The translations under genes and the position numbers were made by a program. The notes under the pieces were generated by a model. The model was given only the letters and a program-made list of their open reading frames with translations, searched no databases and was not told the origin of the DNA. From Gnetum montanum (lineage: Eukaryota > Streptophyta > Gnetopsida > Gnetales > Gnetaceae), in the NCBI GenBank assembly GCA_015680685.1, contig MNCI01035006.1, positions 299,318-363,317 on the forward strand: 64,000 nt of DNA, written 5' to 3'. The first letter of the stretch is position 1. Each line of letters begins with the position of its first letter. Shown one piece after another: positions 33,010-45,336 of the stretch.

Positions 33010-33030
33010 CTTCTAGCGCTAAAAAGGTGT
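33010..33030 (-). other. Decayed primer binding site of element E
   Basis: Just after the LTR end (TATGCATCA on the minus strand) comes ACACCTTTTTAGCGCTAG and then a G-rich end. It resembles the TTTTTGGCGCCGTTGCCGGGG region of Athila/Tat elements. Several changes make the assignment tentative. Confidence 0.45.
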
Positions 33031-34841
33031 TGATGCATAAAATTTGGACGCACCAACACTGAGAAAGAAAACTCATTTGAAAAGACTATTATCGAGGGTG
33101 CCTCTCATATGGGTACGGAAACTTAGAAATAGTCTTAGTTGGAGAAGGCTACATGGCCTTTTGAAAATAGTAGACTAAAAAGGGATTTTAATTGGAATGC
33201 TTTGGAATTTAAAATAAATGACCGTCTGAAATAATAAGGAACAACAAAATTAAATTTTTCTCTAGTTCTGCTACTACTGTCATTTGTGTTGTTGGTCCAT
33301 CATGGACACCATCACAACCAACACTGCTTGTAGTCGTTGGGAGAGAGAAGAAGCTAGATCTTGAATTGCCAAGAGAGATCGCTTGCTGCTATTGCTGTAT
33401 CGTTGCATGTTTGGGAAAAGAGAGGAGGCTACCCATTGTAGGCACAACCCACACTTCACAAGTCACTAGCAAGAAAGGGAGAAATCTATCTATACTACTT
33501 GCTACCGCTGTTACATGACTGGTAGAGGAAGGGAGAGAAGGCTTTGCTAGTTGCAGTTTGCATAGGGCAGCAACTATAGTTGCTCAAAACCTGCCACTGT
33601 CTAGCACGCATGCATCATTGAAAAAAAAGGAAGGAACTACTACCTGTTGGTTCCTATGCATCGTTGCCACTAGTGGAGAGTGAGAATTTGTTCCCACTTT
33701 TGGGATGCTATCACTCCTTAGCCTTTGTTGCCCCTTGTGCTACCATCATGCGTCAACAACCACACATTGCCCAAGAAACTTCCTGCATCACCATTGCATG
33801 TTGAGAGAGAAAGAGAGCTTGCTGTTGTCTGTAGTTGCATTGCTATGGGATGTCCCCCTTGCCTCTATCGGTGAGGGAGAGCTTCTAATGCCCTTGGCGC
33901 AGAGAGATTGCCACCAAACAAAAAGAAACCACTGCCTATTGGTTCCTGGCTACTCCAGGATCCCCTAGGATCACCTCATTGTCCCAAAGACCTATTGAGA
34001 AGAGCCCTTTTATAGCCACCCGCAGTTGCTACCAACGCAGCTCTCGAGCCATTCAAATGTCCATCGTAACCTATAGCCATTACGGCCACCACCGCTCATC
34101 GGTGGTTACTGCAATCATGTTCTGTAACTCCCACATTGCATGCTTAAAACACCTAGCATCTCCCGCCATTATAACCACAGCCACGTGTTAGTTATTGCAG
34201 CCCACTAATGTGCCCACCATGTCTCACCAAAATGCCCACCATGTTCTTGCTAGTCATGCCACCATCGACGATTCATGTCCCACTATCCTGTGGTAATTGC
34301 TGCCATGAATAGCTGCCATTACTATCTTTTAATGCCCGTGCATCATCTGAAGCTTAGTATTGTACGTTTATGTTGCGCTGATTTAGATTGTCTAGGATAT
34401 CACAAGGAAAGTGAAAAAAAATAACATGAGATTAAACCAACTCATAAACTTGCATGTTTAAACTTTAAACTTTAAAGGGAATGATAAGATTTTGCAACTT
34501 TGAACCTTTTAAGATTTTTAAAATTTCACATAAAAGTGAAACGTGTGACATAGACATTGATATTCAATTGTAACAAAACATTTGTATCATGTGTATTTGT
34601 ATCTATTGCATTTGTTGAATCTATTTTATTTTCCATAGGTTCAATATTTCTTTTTATTCTATGGACTTAATAAAATCTCAAAATTTAGTTTCAAATATTG
34701 TGTATTGCACTAGATGAATTTCTTGATCAAGGCTCAATCTAAAATATCACTATTGATGAATATGAATTTTTTTTTAGTTTTCATGGTATTTAAACATTTT
34801 TAAACATGGCCTTGTGCCTAGCATGGACAAGGTTAACATCA
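33031..34841 (-). repeat. 5' LTR of gypsy element E (1,811 bp)
   Basis: Edges are TGATGCATAA at 33,031 and TAACATCA at 34,841, with 5-base inverted ends TGATG/CATCA. The whole copy is intact. It matches the split left LTR, and the site where H inserted in that copy is empty here (near 34,285). It is followed by ATAGT and the 3' end of the copia element. Confidence 0.8.
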
Positions 34842-35040
34842 ATAGTATTACAATGTATCATTTTTCAAACTTAATTCCTTATATGGTAACTAAACTTTAT
34901 GAAGAAATCTAATATTTTTTCTAGGTTTTGTGATATGTGAATTTTTGCTAATAATTGTATGCGCAAACTAAATATGAGAAAACATCACAATTAAATAATA
35001 TTTTTAATAAGACTATAAAATTGTATGTATAAACAAATTA

Positions 35041-35642
35041 CATTATGAAATCAAGTCCCATTTGAACTACATGATTCTTAAATGACTTGGATGACATTCT
35101 TTTTGTCAAAAATCAGCTATCATCAATTCAATGCTTATATGCTCAATGACCACTTTCTTTTCCTTAATACGTTCCCTTATGGCTAAGTACTTCACATCGA
35201 TGTGTTTACTTCGACTACTACTCTTATTGTTCTTAGCCATACAAATAGTAGTTGAATTATCACAGAATATTCTTAATGGCCTAAATACAAAATCTACAAT
35301 TTTAAGGCTTGACATGAAACTCTTCAACCATACATCATGTGAAGTATCCTCAAAATAAGAAACAAACTCTGCCTCCATTGTGGAAGTAGCAACCAAAATT
35401 TACTTTCCATTCCTCCAGGATACAGCTCCTCTAGCTAGCATAAAAACATAACTAGATGTTGATTTCCTTGAATCAACACAACCAACAAAGTTTGAATTGG
35501 AGTAGCTAATCAGCTTTGGATTGTTAGTTTGTCTATACATAAGCATGTAATATTTTGTACCTTGAAAGTACTTCATCACCTTTTTTATAGCACTCCAATG
35601 GTGAATGTCTAGATTACTTTGATATTTGTTCAACATTACCAC
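35041..35642 (-). pseudogene. Copia RNase H region
   Basis: Frames at 35,642-35,400 and 35,396-35,106 contain SNSNFVGCVDSRKSTSSYVF and, after WRNGK, STMEAEFVSYFEDTSHDVWL, followed by DNSTTICMAKN and SSRSKHIDVKYL. These are the standard copia RNase H blocks (D.D...KSTSG, S.EAE, CDN..A, KHID). Asp at the first block is changed to Asn (SNSN for DSD). The tail after IADF matches the usual LTKxLPxxxFxxHVxxMGL ending. Confidence 0.8.
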
Positions 35643-36650
35643 AACAAATGCAATGTCAGTTTTTGTGTAGACCTAAGCATATATTCAGCTTCCAATAGTT
35701 GAAGCATATGGAATGTTGCTGATTTGCATTTTTTCGAAATCATTCCTAGGTACTAGCTCAAATTGAACTCGTCACCCTTCATAATGGGTGTTATACTCAA
35801 TGAACAATCTTTCATTCAAAACCTCTCTAAAGCTGTATCGATATAGGTTTCTTGTGATAATCCCAGAATATGTCTAGATTTGTCCCTATGGATCTTAATG
35901 CCAATAACATAAGATGCTTCATCTATATCGTTCATGTCAAAGTTCTTAGAGAGAAATTATTTCACCTCATATAGAAATCCCTTATCATTAGTTGCAAGAA
36001 GTGATAACATCATGGAATTTTAAATACCATTGACGAGAGGGATGTTTCAATCCATATATGAATTTCTTTAGCTTGCATACAATTGCTTACCACCACTAGA
36101 GGAAACATTTTCAGGTTGTTTCATATAAACCTCTTCCTCTAGATCACCATTGAGGAATGCCATTTTCACATCCACCTAATGTAATTCAAAATCAAAATGG
36201 GCAACCAATTCCATAATCACACGAAGGGAGTCCTTCTTAGATACAAAAGAGAAGGTCTCCATGTGATCTATTCCCTTTCTTTGAGTGAACCCTTTAGCAA
36301 CAAGTCTTGCCTTATCTCTTTCAATGTTGCATAATGAATCTTTCTTTGTCTTGAATACCTATTTGCATCCAATGGCTTTTACACCATCAGGAAACTTGAC
36401 AAAATCCTAGACTCTATTAGATAACATAGAGTTCATCTCATCTTTCATGGAATCATATCATAAGTCAGATTGCTTATAACACATGGCTCCTATGTTGTAG
36501 TCAAACTCCTATAGATACATTATATAGTCACTAGGAATCATTGATCGCCTTACTCTAGTAGATCTTCTTCATGTTGGTTCATCATTCTCTTGAGGAGCAT
36601 GTTGTTTAATAGCCTATTCAATAGGTTTTGGTATCTGTTGCTAAGCTGGA
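35643..36650 (-). pseudogene. Copia reverse transcriptase region
   Basis: The minus strand near 36,175 reads VDVKMAFLNGDLEEEVYM, the copia RT block VDVKTAFLNGxLxExVYM. Upstream are RLVAKGFTQRKGID-like and METFSFV-like blocks, and downstream KNFDMNDIDEASYVIGIKI-like sequence. Frames change several times and stops occur, so no enzyme could be made. Confidence 0.8.
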
Positions 36651-37237
36651 TCTATTGTAACTTGATCAGCAACCTATGGAACTTTAATGACTGGTTGTTG
36701 TTCATCATGCGTTTGTGCTCTAGGTGTGTTGTGTACAACAATTAGTCTATCACTTGAACTAGAGGGTTGAGCATCTGCATGATCTTTCTTAGGAATAATG
36801 TTCCAAGATCGATTGCTCATACTAATCAAGTCATTCTCAAGAAATTTAGCATTCCTTGATTCCACAAACCTAGTAGTATGTGATGGACAATAAAATTTGT
36901 ATCCCTTAGATCATTTGGCATATCCAAAAAAATGCCCACTTATGGTCCTTGGGTCTAGCTTCTTTTCTTATGGATTATAGACTCTAACTTCAGATGGGCA
37001 TCCCTAAATGTGTATATATTGCAGACTCAGTTTCCAACCTTTCCATAATTTAAATGGTGTCTTTGAGATAGCCTTGGGTGAAACTTGGTTTAATATATAT
37101 ATAGTTGTCTTGATAGCTTTAGTCCAAAAGAACTTAGAAATCTTAGAGCTACTAAGCATACTTCGAACCATGTTTAACAATGTTTAGTTTCTTCTCTTTG
37201 CCACACCATTTTGGTTTGAAGAACCAAACATGGTGCA

Positions 37238-38099
37238 CTAGGAAATAATCCTATGCTCTTGAAGAAACTTAACAAATGGACCAAGCGCTTGTCCATCATC
37301 AGTGTATCTACCATAGTATTCACCACCTTTATTAGACATTACTATCTTTATTTGCTTACGGCGTTGTTTCTCTACTTCAACCTTAAACATCTTAAAAGCA
37401 TCTAAAGCTTTGTTCTTGTTATGAAGTAGGTAGAGATACATATATTGTGAGTACTCATGAATAAAAGTAATGAAATACCTTTGATCATATGTATTCATAT
37501 CTTGACTACCAATATTTATATGTATGATCTGTAATATGTCTAAACTCCTCTTGGCATCTTTCTTTAACATATTGATCTACTTTCCCTTTATGTAGTCCAC
37601 ACAAGTGTCAAAGTCAGTAAAATCTAGAGTACTAAGTACGCCATCATTTACTAATCTCTTTATTCTCTCAATAGAGATATGTCCTAATATGTCCTAATCT
37701 ATGATGCCACAACATAGAGGATTCTTCATTCATAACACATCTTTTAATGCCAGCACTATCATGAACATGCATATAATTATAAGAACTTTTGTTTTGTAAA
37801 CTAATTTTGAAAAGACCATATGTCAATGTACCATTTCTAATAAGTTCAAATTTATAATATAAATTGAATATATTGTCTGGAAAATTAAAGGAAAATCCCA
37901 ATGATACAAGCCTTGAAACAAAAATTAAATTCCTTGAAAAACTTGGAATATAAAATGTCCTTTCCAACTTTAAAGCAAAACCACTACTTAAAACTAATTT
38001 GCATGTTTTGACTGCCTTCACATGTGAGTGCATCTTATTGCCTGAATAGATGCACAACTTACTTCCCAGTTGCTTCCTTAAGTTTTGCAGCCCATGCAA
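37238..38099 (-). pseudogene. Copia GAG-pre-integrase and integrase
   Basis: 38,099-37,668 contains the region after the protease and ends SSMLWHHRLGHI, the pre-integrase zinc-binding block (LWHxRLGH). 37,570-37,238 contains YFITFIHEYSQYMYLYLL and MSNKGGEYYGRY. The latter corresponds to the integrase core TDNGGEY; the second catalytic Asp is changed to Asn/Lys context. The first catalytic Asp position (HxDxxGP) reads HINIGSQD, so the core is inactive. Confidence 0.8.
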
Positions 38100-38199
38100 G
38101 GAATTAGTAACATGAATTGTAGAACCAAAGTTAATCCATCATGTGTTATGGTCAACATCAACCATATTAGATTCAAAAAAAAATAAGTGAGAATTGAGT

Positions 38200-38980
38200 A
38201 CATTTCTTCTCAAGCCATTTCTGATATCTAGGACAATACTTCTTTACATGCCCTTTCTTCTTGCAGAAAAAGCATTGAGATTCCTTCTTAATATCAGCTT
38301 GTGCAAGACTTTGCCCTTTCACTTATTCTTGGCTTACCCCTTATTCTTTCCTTGTGTAGCAAGATGCACACTCTCTTTCACTTCCATAGCATGTCTACCC
38401 CTCTTCTTATACACACATGGTCATTAGTTCATTGATTAACCAATTTTCCCTATGTGTGTTATAAAAAATATTAAAGGGTCTGTACTGCTATGGGAGCATG
38501 TTCAAGATGTAGTGCACAAGAAAAGACTTTGAGATCTCAACCTCAAGTGTTTTTAGTTGAGTTGCTATATCCCTCATTTGCATGATGTGCTCATGCACAC
38601 CACGAATTCTAGTGAGCTTCATGGATGAAAATTTCATTACTAAGGTGGTAGCCAAAGCTTTATCTGATGACTCAAATTATTTATCAATTGCCTTCATCAA
38701 GGCTCTTACATTGTCATACTGTTCTAATGAACCATGCATACTAGGTAAGATTTTAATTTTTATGAACATGACACAGAGGCGATTAGATTGCTTCCATTTT
38801 TCACAACAACCAACATCATCGAGTTGGCTAGTTTTCATAATGGCAGGTGGTTCATCCTTATAGATAGCATAGTCAATGTCCATCCATCCTAAATGAAGGA
38901 GAATTCTCTCCTTCCATAGCTTATAATTATTACCCTTTAATTTAGGAATGTCACATTTAAAATCAAAGTAGTTCACATGT
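38200..38980 (-). pseudogene. Copia gag (UBN2-type) and zinc-knuckle region
   Basis: 38,976-38,677 reads PKLKGNNYKLWKERILLHLG and MDIDYAIYKDEPPA, the well-known N-terminus of Tork/Angela-like copia Gag, followed by NRLCVMFIKIKI and DNVRALMKAID. Downstream, to about 38,200, come the rest of UBN2 and a Lys-rich, Cys-containing tail (FFCKKKGH-type on a decayed frame). Confidence 0.8.
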
Positions 38981-40312
38981 TGTATTATTGCATAAATTAA
39001 AACAAGCTTGTCATTGAATTTGAGGTTAAAATACTATATGGCATGTTTACCAATGTAAATCATGTATAAAATATGAATCAAATGACATAAAAATTGCATG
39101 TGGTCTAAATTTTTAATTCAAATAGATTCATATATCCTTTAGATGAAACTATTAAATTATATCCCTTTTCTTAATCCTTATGGATAAATTAAGAAAAATA
39201 ATTTAATACATCATCTTAATTAATTATATTAAATATAATAAAAATTCCTGTGTGAAAAAATCTATCATATTACATATGATTAATTATAATTTAATGTTTA
39301 TTTACCATATGTGATTCAAAAACTCTTAATATATAATTTTGCATAATTACAGATGTGGTGGCTACTCTCTAATTATACAAAATTATATAGATCACTAGTC
39401 TTAATTTTTATGTAGAAAAACTATGCATATATCAATAAGTTACTTTATAGATATATACAAAAATATGCATAAAATTAATTATTTCTAAAATAAATTACCA
39501 AATTTTAATATTCCTAAAGAAATATGGTAGTAAAATAAACATAATTTTTTATTTCACTTTAGGCTGCAACTGATTTTTGGGGCCATCCACAATAAATAAA
39601 GAAGGGACATATAATAAATAAAGAATAATTCAAAATAATACCAAAATGGAATCTTCCAGCATCCACTGACATTTATGTTGCAGAGTTATGGAAACACAAT
39701 CCATTCATATTTATTTTAAATCTAGTTTTCTTCCATCAAAGAAACAATAAGTTCTGTAAACAACAAAATAGCCAACTATGCATAGAGAATGAAGTGGGTA
39801 ACCTCATAATGCATAGATAGAGGAGTGAGAAACTATGCTGCAATGGGAAATTGTCTCATAATGGATAATTTTTCTTACAAGGTGAACATACGTCACTAAT
39901 TTATTACTATCTCACCCTTCCATAAAAATGTAGCAATATGTTTAGAAATCTTGAATTCGTATAGCAATTTAAGCAAATTCACATAGCCTAATTTTTTTCA
40001 CCAGAAAGCTTAGGATTGCATTTTAAATGTTTTGAATTCCCAAATAAAAAAACTTAACAGATTTATATTTAATTAAATGCCTCCCAAAAGCAATTTAGAC
40101 TTATTATGTTGAGCATATGTTCACTTCAGAGGATCAAAAATCCATCATAATTAACACAACATAAGTCAAACGATGGAAGAATTCAAAGAAAATGACCATG
40201 TAATAGTGCTGCAAGGAAGATAGAAAATTCTATGGATTTAAACCATTGTTCAAAACTTTGTTAATAGAAACCTCATCCAAACAAGTTCTAAGTATCAAGA
40301 TAAAGACCTAAC

Positions 40313-40328
40313 TTGGCTTTGATACCAA
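40313..40328 (-). other. Copia primer binding site (initiator tRNA-Met type)
   Basis: The minus strand reads TTTGGTATCAAAGCCAAG directly after the LTR end. It is one base from the classical TGGTATCAGAGC site complementary to initiator methionine tRNA. Confidence 0.85.
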
Positions 40329-40329
40329 A

Positions 40330-40770
40330 TGTAAGAAAAATTTGCTATAAAACATTGATCAAAACATGCATCTAATCAAATTGTACAACTTACCTCAATG
40401 TGGAAATAAATCAAAAACTAACCTCCATGCTCTTGTTTGGATTAGATTCTTCTATCACACTAATGCTCAACAATGATGGTGTATGCAAACTCTAAGTGCT
40501 TGTGATAGGGACCAAAATTATAACACTGCCATGAGTTTGATATCTTCTAGTACAAGTGTGTTCTCCCATCAAGAACATTTTATAGGCTAGAAAATCAATT
40601 ATCAATGATTAAATTTTGGGTTAAATGGGAAATATGAGACTATTCTTGTGAAAAAAGTTACAAAAAATTTAGTTTGTTTCAAATTTAAAACCGTTTATTT
40701 TCTGTTGCATAAATGGTTACATTATAAATTTCCATAATGCATAGACAGTTACATTGAAACTTTCCATAAG
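40330..40770 (-). repeat. Copia 5' LTR
   Basis: The plus-strand left edge is TGTAAGAAAAATTTGC next to the primer site. The right edge is tentatively ACTTTCCA near 40,770. It matches 21,690-22,110 over most of its length. A length of about 440 bp is normal for copia. Confidence 0.7.
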
Positions 40771-41363
40771 GGTAAGGGGTAAACCATTATAGAATCAGCC
40801 TTGTCTTAGAAGGTGTAAAGCTTCATCATTCACTTAAACATAATCAAGAAATTTGTCAAAACAACACTTCAAGAATCGTCATGCAAGCGCAAAACATGGG
40901 TTTTGAAACAGTCTATCCAAAAATTGATAATCTAAAGGAGGTTATGTGGGAGGGGACTAGACCACATGGGACATGAGACAATCAAGCTGGTAATAGTAAG
41001 AAGTGATGCTGAAAAGGGACTACATAGAACAAAGACTTGAGCAATTTCTTATTCAATCGATAGAATATCGAGTGGAATATGTTTTATTGAACCAATTGAT
41101 GAGCCTGTGTAGTTAACAAGGGATGTTGAAAAAATTTGCTCCATGGATATAGAAAATAAGTTGTGGTTTTGAGAATGTAGGATGGGACATTCTAACTATA
41201 TCTGTAAATCACACCAAGAGCAAAAAATCTTAACTATCGTCTGTGGTATGCATACACTTGATGAGTTTTCAACTTCTAATTCCCAGCATAAAGTTATAGA
41301 AAATATGCACTTTTTGGGGGACACTTTACTCATTTGAGGAGTTGATCCAGTGTTTCAGCTAGT
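40771..41363. other. Unassigned DNA between the copia LTR and element B
   Basis: No coding was recognised. A TTTTTGGGGGACAC purine-rich word near 41,310 lies on the plus strand. Its role, if any, is unclear. Confidence 0.35.
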
Positions 41364-42065
41364 TCAGGTTACTTGTATACAATGTTTTGTGAACAAGCAA
41401 AATGTTTGGGGGTATTTTGGTTGGTAAAGAAGAAAGCGATACGTAAGTTTTGATGGATTCTTTATAACATTGTTGCTTGTATCCTTGTCATGCAAGGAAC
41501 ATCCATTGTTGTTGTTATGATAAAGAAGATCATATGACTTGTTGTTGTTGCATGGAGGCATTTCCTCCATGTCATCACCTAATGAATCATTGTATGTGAT
41601 GCATGAAACTTTGCTCTTCTCGATCTTTCCATAAATGTTTATCTTAGAGATTTCTAAGGAAAGATCGCAGATCCTAAGGCATGCATCTACTGTGCTTAGC
41701 CATGCCCTCCCCATTATAATTGGGAAGTCCCCTTCATTGTTGTTTACTTCAATCACCAGAAAATTACCTGGGTAAGACCAAAAACACACAGTGGTAACGA
41801 TGTCCTCCACCAATCCCAAGGGAATGGTGATGGACTGGTCTGCCAACTCTAGTTGAATGTTGCTCTTCTTGAGTTGTGGCAAGTTCCAGGCGTGATACAT
41901 CTCTCGTGAAATTAAGTTGACTCTGGAACCTGAGTCAAGAAGAGCCCTATGTGGTTCATTTTCGGTGATCTGTAAATAGATTAAGGGACTCCCAGGGTTA
42001 GTTAGTTTCTTGGAAAGGTGGCCTACCCTAATCCAGTCGGTTACAGTATGCGTTAACATAACCAT
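41364..42065 (-). CDS. Retropepsin-like protease of element B
   Basis: An open frame of 233 codons on the minus strand. Active-site block ALLDSGSRVNLIS (Asp-Ser-Gly intact) lies near residue 40, YHAWNLPQL after it, and the second fold motif FPIIMGRAWLSTVDA near residue 130. Length and motifs fit a gypsy retropepsin plus a C-terminal extension rich in Asn and His. It follows gag in the element and would process the Gag polyprotein. The start is uncertain because it is probably made as a Gag fusion. It is the best preserved retroelement domain here. Confidence 0.7.
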   Translation of the reverse strand: MVMLTHTVTDWIRVGHLSKKLTNPGSPLIYLQITENEPHRALLDSGSRVNLISREMYHAWNLPQLKKSNIQLELADQSITIPLGLVEDIVTTVCFWSYPGNFLVIEVNNNEGDFPIIMGRAWLSTVDACLRICDLSLEISKINIYGKIEKSKVSCITYNDSLGDDMEEMPPCNNNKSYDLLYHNNNNGCSLHDKDTSNNVIKNPSKLTYRFLLYQPKYPQTFCLFTKHCIQVT

Positions 42066-44199
42066 ATGCGTTAAGCTCTATTGGACTGAAGGGTCCTCCG
42101 AAGTGTTAGATGGGGGAGGAGTGTACATGGGCTCAACCGCTTGTTGTTGTGAGAGTTTGTCTGGGCTTTTGGTTTTGAAGAAGGGTCTTCTCTTTCTACA
42201 GTTGTCAGAACCAACAACAGGTTGAATATTTACAGCTCTCGCAGCGTGACGTTGCTGCAGTTGAGTAGGAAGTTCCCCTTGCATTTTTGGAGCAAGAGGT
42301 GTTATGGGAACTACTGGTGGAAGAGGTGTGGATGGATTAGGAGGATNNNNNNNNNNNNNNNNNNNNNNNNNNNNNNNNNNNNNNNNNNNNNNNNNNNNNN
42401 NNNNNNNNNNNNNNNNNNNNNNNNNNNNNNNNNNNNNNNNNNNNNNNNNNNNNNNNNNNNNNNNNNNNNNNNNNNNNNNNNNNNNNNNNNNNNNNNNNNN
42501 NNNNNNNNNNNNNNNNNNNNNNNNNNNNNNNNNNNCCGTTGGTTAAGTCTTGGATTAAGTGCATACACCCTAGACTCCTGTAGATGTGAGATGATTGGAA
42601 AACATCCCTTAGGATGGTCATCATGGCAGTTATCACATCCACCATCATCATCTATGTTTGATTCCACACCCTCATCAGAAATAGTAATTTTTCCCTTACC
42701 CTTGTTATGTGTAGGGCCTAAATCTCTGCACTTTGTCTTATCTTTGTCACTACTTTGTTCCGCCTTAGACTCTTCTATGATTTTCAAGACAGTTTCAATT
42801 TTAGAGTCTAAGGAACTCCATACGTCATCTACCTTAGCCACTATTTTTATTGTTAGCTTTTGAATCAGAAAGATTTTTCTATTCACCAACTCTTCGATTG
42901 ATGACTCATCCTCTTCATCACAAAACTTTACTCCCTTCTTCCGAAGAGAGGGATCATGGTTGTATTCTTCCGCACTTTCCCTTTTGCGTAGCTCACCTTC
43001 TTCTTTTAGTACTTGTTCCAAAAAGTGATGAACTTCATGGGCTCTAAGTTGTGATAGTCTCCCTTGGGCATAAGTCCCAAGGGTTCTTCTAGTTTCATGC
43101 CTTAGCCCATCTACGATGTGGAAAAGTTGATTCCGCTGTGCGTATTCATGGCCCCAGCAACGATGTAACAATGTGTAGTAGCGGGCCATGGCAGCATCCA
43201 AGGGTTCATGATTTTCTTGCTTCCATCCTTGGATCTACTTAAGAAAACTAGACACTCTAGATTATGTTTGATAGTTATCGTTGAACAGTTCTAACATCGT
43301 ACTCTAGCTCCTGATGGTTTCTCGTTCTAAGGACTGGTACCAACTCTCTGCCTCCTTGGTGAGTGTCCTGGGAAACAACTTAAGTTTCTGCCACTCATTC
43401 TCTATGTTTTGCAAGGCGCAGGCATCGTGGAATGCCTATAAATGATGTTGCAGATCTATGTTGTATCCCCCCTCAAAGTGTGGGATGTTGTTCATGTCTA
43501 AATGCTTGATCCGACTATCTTTTAAATGCGTTGTTGGGATTCTTACTACCTCCGTTACGTCAAGCATACTTCAAGTTACAAGTAGGAGCTCGTCATGATC
43601 ATCTCTTTCATGACGCCTGTGATGTCTTCATTGTTCCCTACTTTTCCTTCGTTCATGCCCTTGTCCTCTCTTTCGACTTTCTTGTCAAGGCCTCTCATTT
43701 TTGTTACCTTTATCCTCACCATTATGTTCATGATGGTTGCACCTAGATGTGGAAGGAGAGGGTGAGTGTTGTGAAGAAGGCGAAGAGAAAGGAGAACCAT
43801 TGCCATCCTTCAATAGTGTAGGTTGGCTCTCCTGCCTTGAGTCCCTCCTACGTTGTAAATCTATGGGATGATAATCCCTCATGTCAAAGTCTTTCGCAAC
43901 GTATTCGACGTATAACTCTGTCATGCCAATCTGTGCTAAGACACGGAGAAGCATGTTAGAGACTGATCGATCTGGGGGTAACATGATGTTACCTTGCAAA
44001 TCCCTCTAGCGCATCTGTTCATCTTGATGGAGGATAAAGGTAAAGTTCAGAATATACTCATCGGGATGAGTATATGAGTATATGTTACCCTATATTGTTG
44101 AGGACTTGGTTGATTTCGGCTATGTGTTTTTGATTGCTGACTATTTTTTGTATTATCCCTAGGTGATGTGCTCTTGTGAGAAGAAGAAGAAGAAGACAT
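42066..44199 (-). pseudogene. Gag of element B (partly open, crosses assembly gap)
   Basis: Starts at the ATG at 44,199 with a Ser run (MSSSSSSHKS). Blocks: 43,999-43,685, then a decayed capsid core near 43,430-43,300 (LFPRTLT, WYQSLE-like), then an open frame from 43,201 (MDAAMARYYTLLHRCWGHEY) through a Glu/Lys-rich coiled segment. CDNCHDDHPKGC near 42,620 looks like a Cys/His metal-binding knuckle. The frame then enters the gap. Order and sequence parallel gag A. Stops near 43,235-43,260 break the capsid part. Confidence 0.7.
42347..42535. other. Assembly gap (189 N)
   Basis: A run of 189 N bases lies inside gag of element B. The length is divisible by three and the reading frame stays the same on both sides, but N lengths are often estimates. 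Confidence 0.99.
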
Positions 44200-44321
44200 A
44201 ATGTCTTATTCAGTGTGCTAATTTTACCGTTATAAAATTTCTATTTGATTAACCCTAAGGTTCATTAAAGCTCCCAATGATGTAAATGATCTTTTATGTT
44301 CTATTCAGCGCACAAACACTT

Positions 44322-44342
44322 AGTCCCTGGCAACGGTGCCAA
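44322..44342 (-). other. Primer binding site of element B
   Basis: The minus strand reads TTGGCACCGTTGCCAGGGAC immediately after the LTR end CTCATCA. This matches the sites in A, D and H. Confidence 0.82.
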
Positions 44343-45336
44343 TGATGAGTGGTGAGGTACCCCTACACTCAACCATATGAAATGAGCATTTCACGTGTGA
44401 TCCGGTTGAACTTCGCAGACTAAATGCCTACATGCCACATGGAACACTTAAGGTTAACCATTCGTTGTCTTCCCAAACTTACTTGTAGTTGTCAAGGTGT
44501 ATGGTTAAGTAAGTCTGAGGTATATGATTTTTATAGCTTTTTATGTTTTTATCCTATGCTATCAAGGTAAAGGGTTGAGAAACTAACTAACTCTAACTAA
44601 TGACTAAGTCTAAATTAACTAGCGTCAGCATCCGTTCCCACTTACCATACATTCCTTGAACTGAAGCAACTGCGGCTACCAAACACTAATCATCACTGGG
44701 ATCACCATGCGTAATGCATGTGCTTGAAGTGATCATACTGAGGCACTTAACTAGGAGGAAAGGGTTGAGGAACCTAATCTAGCCTAAGTGCGATGAGCAG
44801 CCGATTCCTTGACTAACCGTACACATCTTGGTGCATGACTACCACTAGGATTACCAAGCGTAGATCCTACATATGCCACTGGGTTACCAAGTAGTCACAC
44901 TAGATGCTCGTAATCAAGTCGTACTCATGCTGCGTTGCGATGAGCAGCCGATTCCTTGACTAACTATACACATCCTTAGAAGCTCATAATCAAGTCGTAC
45001 TCATACCGCATTTCTAGCCTAAGTGCGATGAGCAGTTGATTCCTTGACTAATCGTACACATCCTTAGATGCTCGTAATCAAGTCGTACTCATACCGCATT
45101 ACTAAGAGAGAAAGCAATAAATAAAATCCTATTCCATGCACTGAAAGGTTTATCCAAGAAGTTCATCTTTATTGTTGTACACAACTTGTGTTCAGGTACA
45201 ATGTTGCTCGAATAAAGATCCATTCACTTTAGGACTCCTACTGCGGGCACATGGAAAATATTCTATCTCTGGAGTGATCAAACTACCAGAGTTTCCCTAC
45301 TTCTAGCTAGGATGGGGAAGCAAGGGAGAGCCACCT

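Larger units (their letters stand above)
28072..33030 (-). mobile_element. Internal region of gypsy element E (deletion derivative)
   Basis: On the minus strand the order is primer site, A-rich leader (33,009-32,200), gag, Gln-rich and zinc-knuckle-like part, protease, then directly the C-terminal part of integrase and the polypurine tract. RT, RNase H and the integrase core are missing, so this copy lost most of pol. The LTRs of about 1.8 kb and the GCGC-containing primer site suggest the Tat/Athila side of Ty3/gypsy. That lineage call is inference. Confidence 0.65.
34842..40329 (-). mobile_element. Ty1/copia element body, full gene order, degraded
   Basis: On the minus strand: primer site (40,328-40,313), long leader, gag (about 38,980), zinc-knuckle region, GAG-pre-integrase (about 37,700), integrase (about 37,570), RT (about 36,600-35,700), RNase H (to about 35,100) and the end of the polyprotein near 35,041. 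Each domain is recognisable but stops and frameshifts interrupt the reading frame. The 3' end is cut by element E at 34,841, and its 3' LTR appears at 21,690-22,158. Confidence 0.85.
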
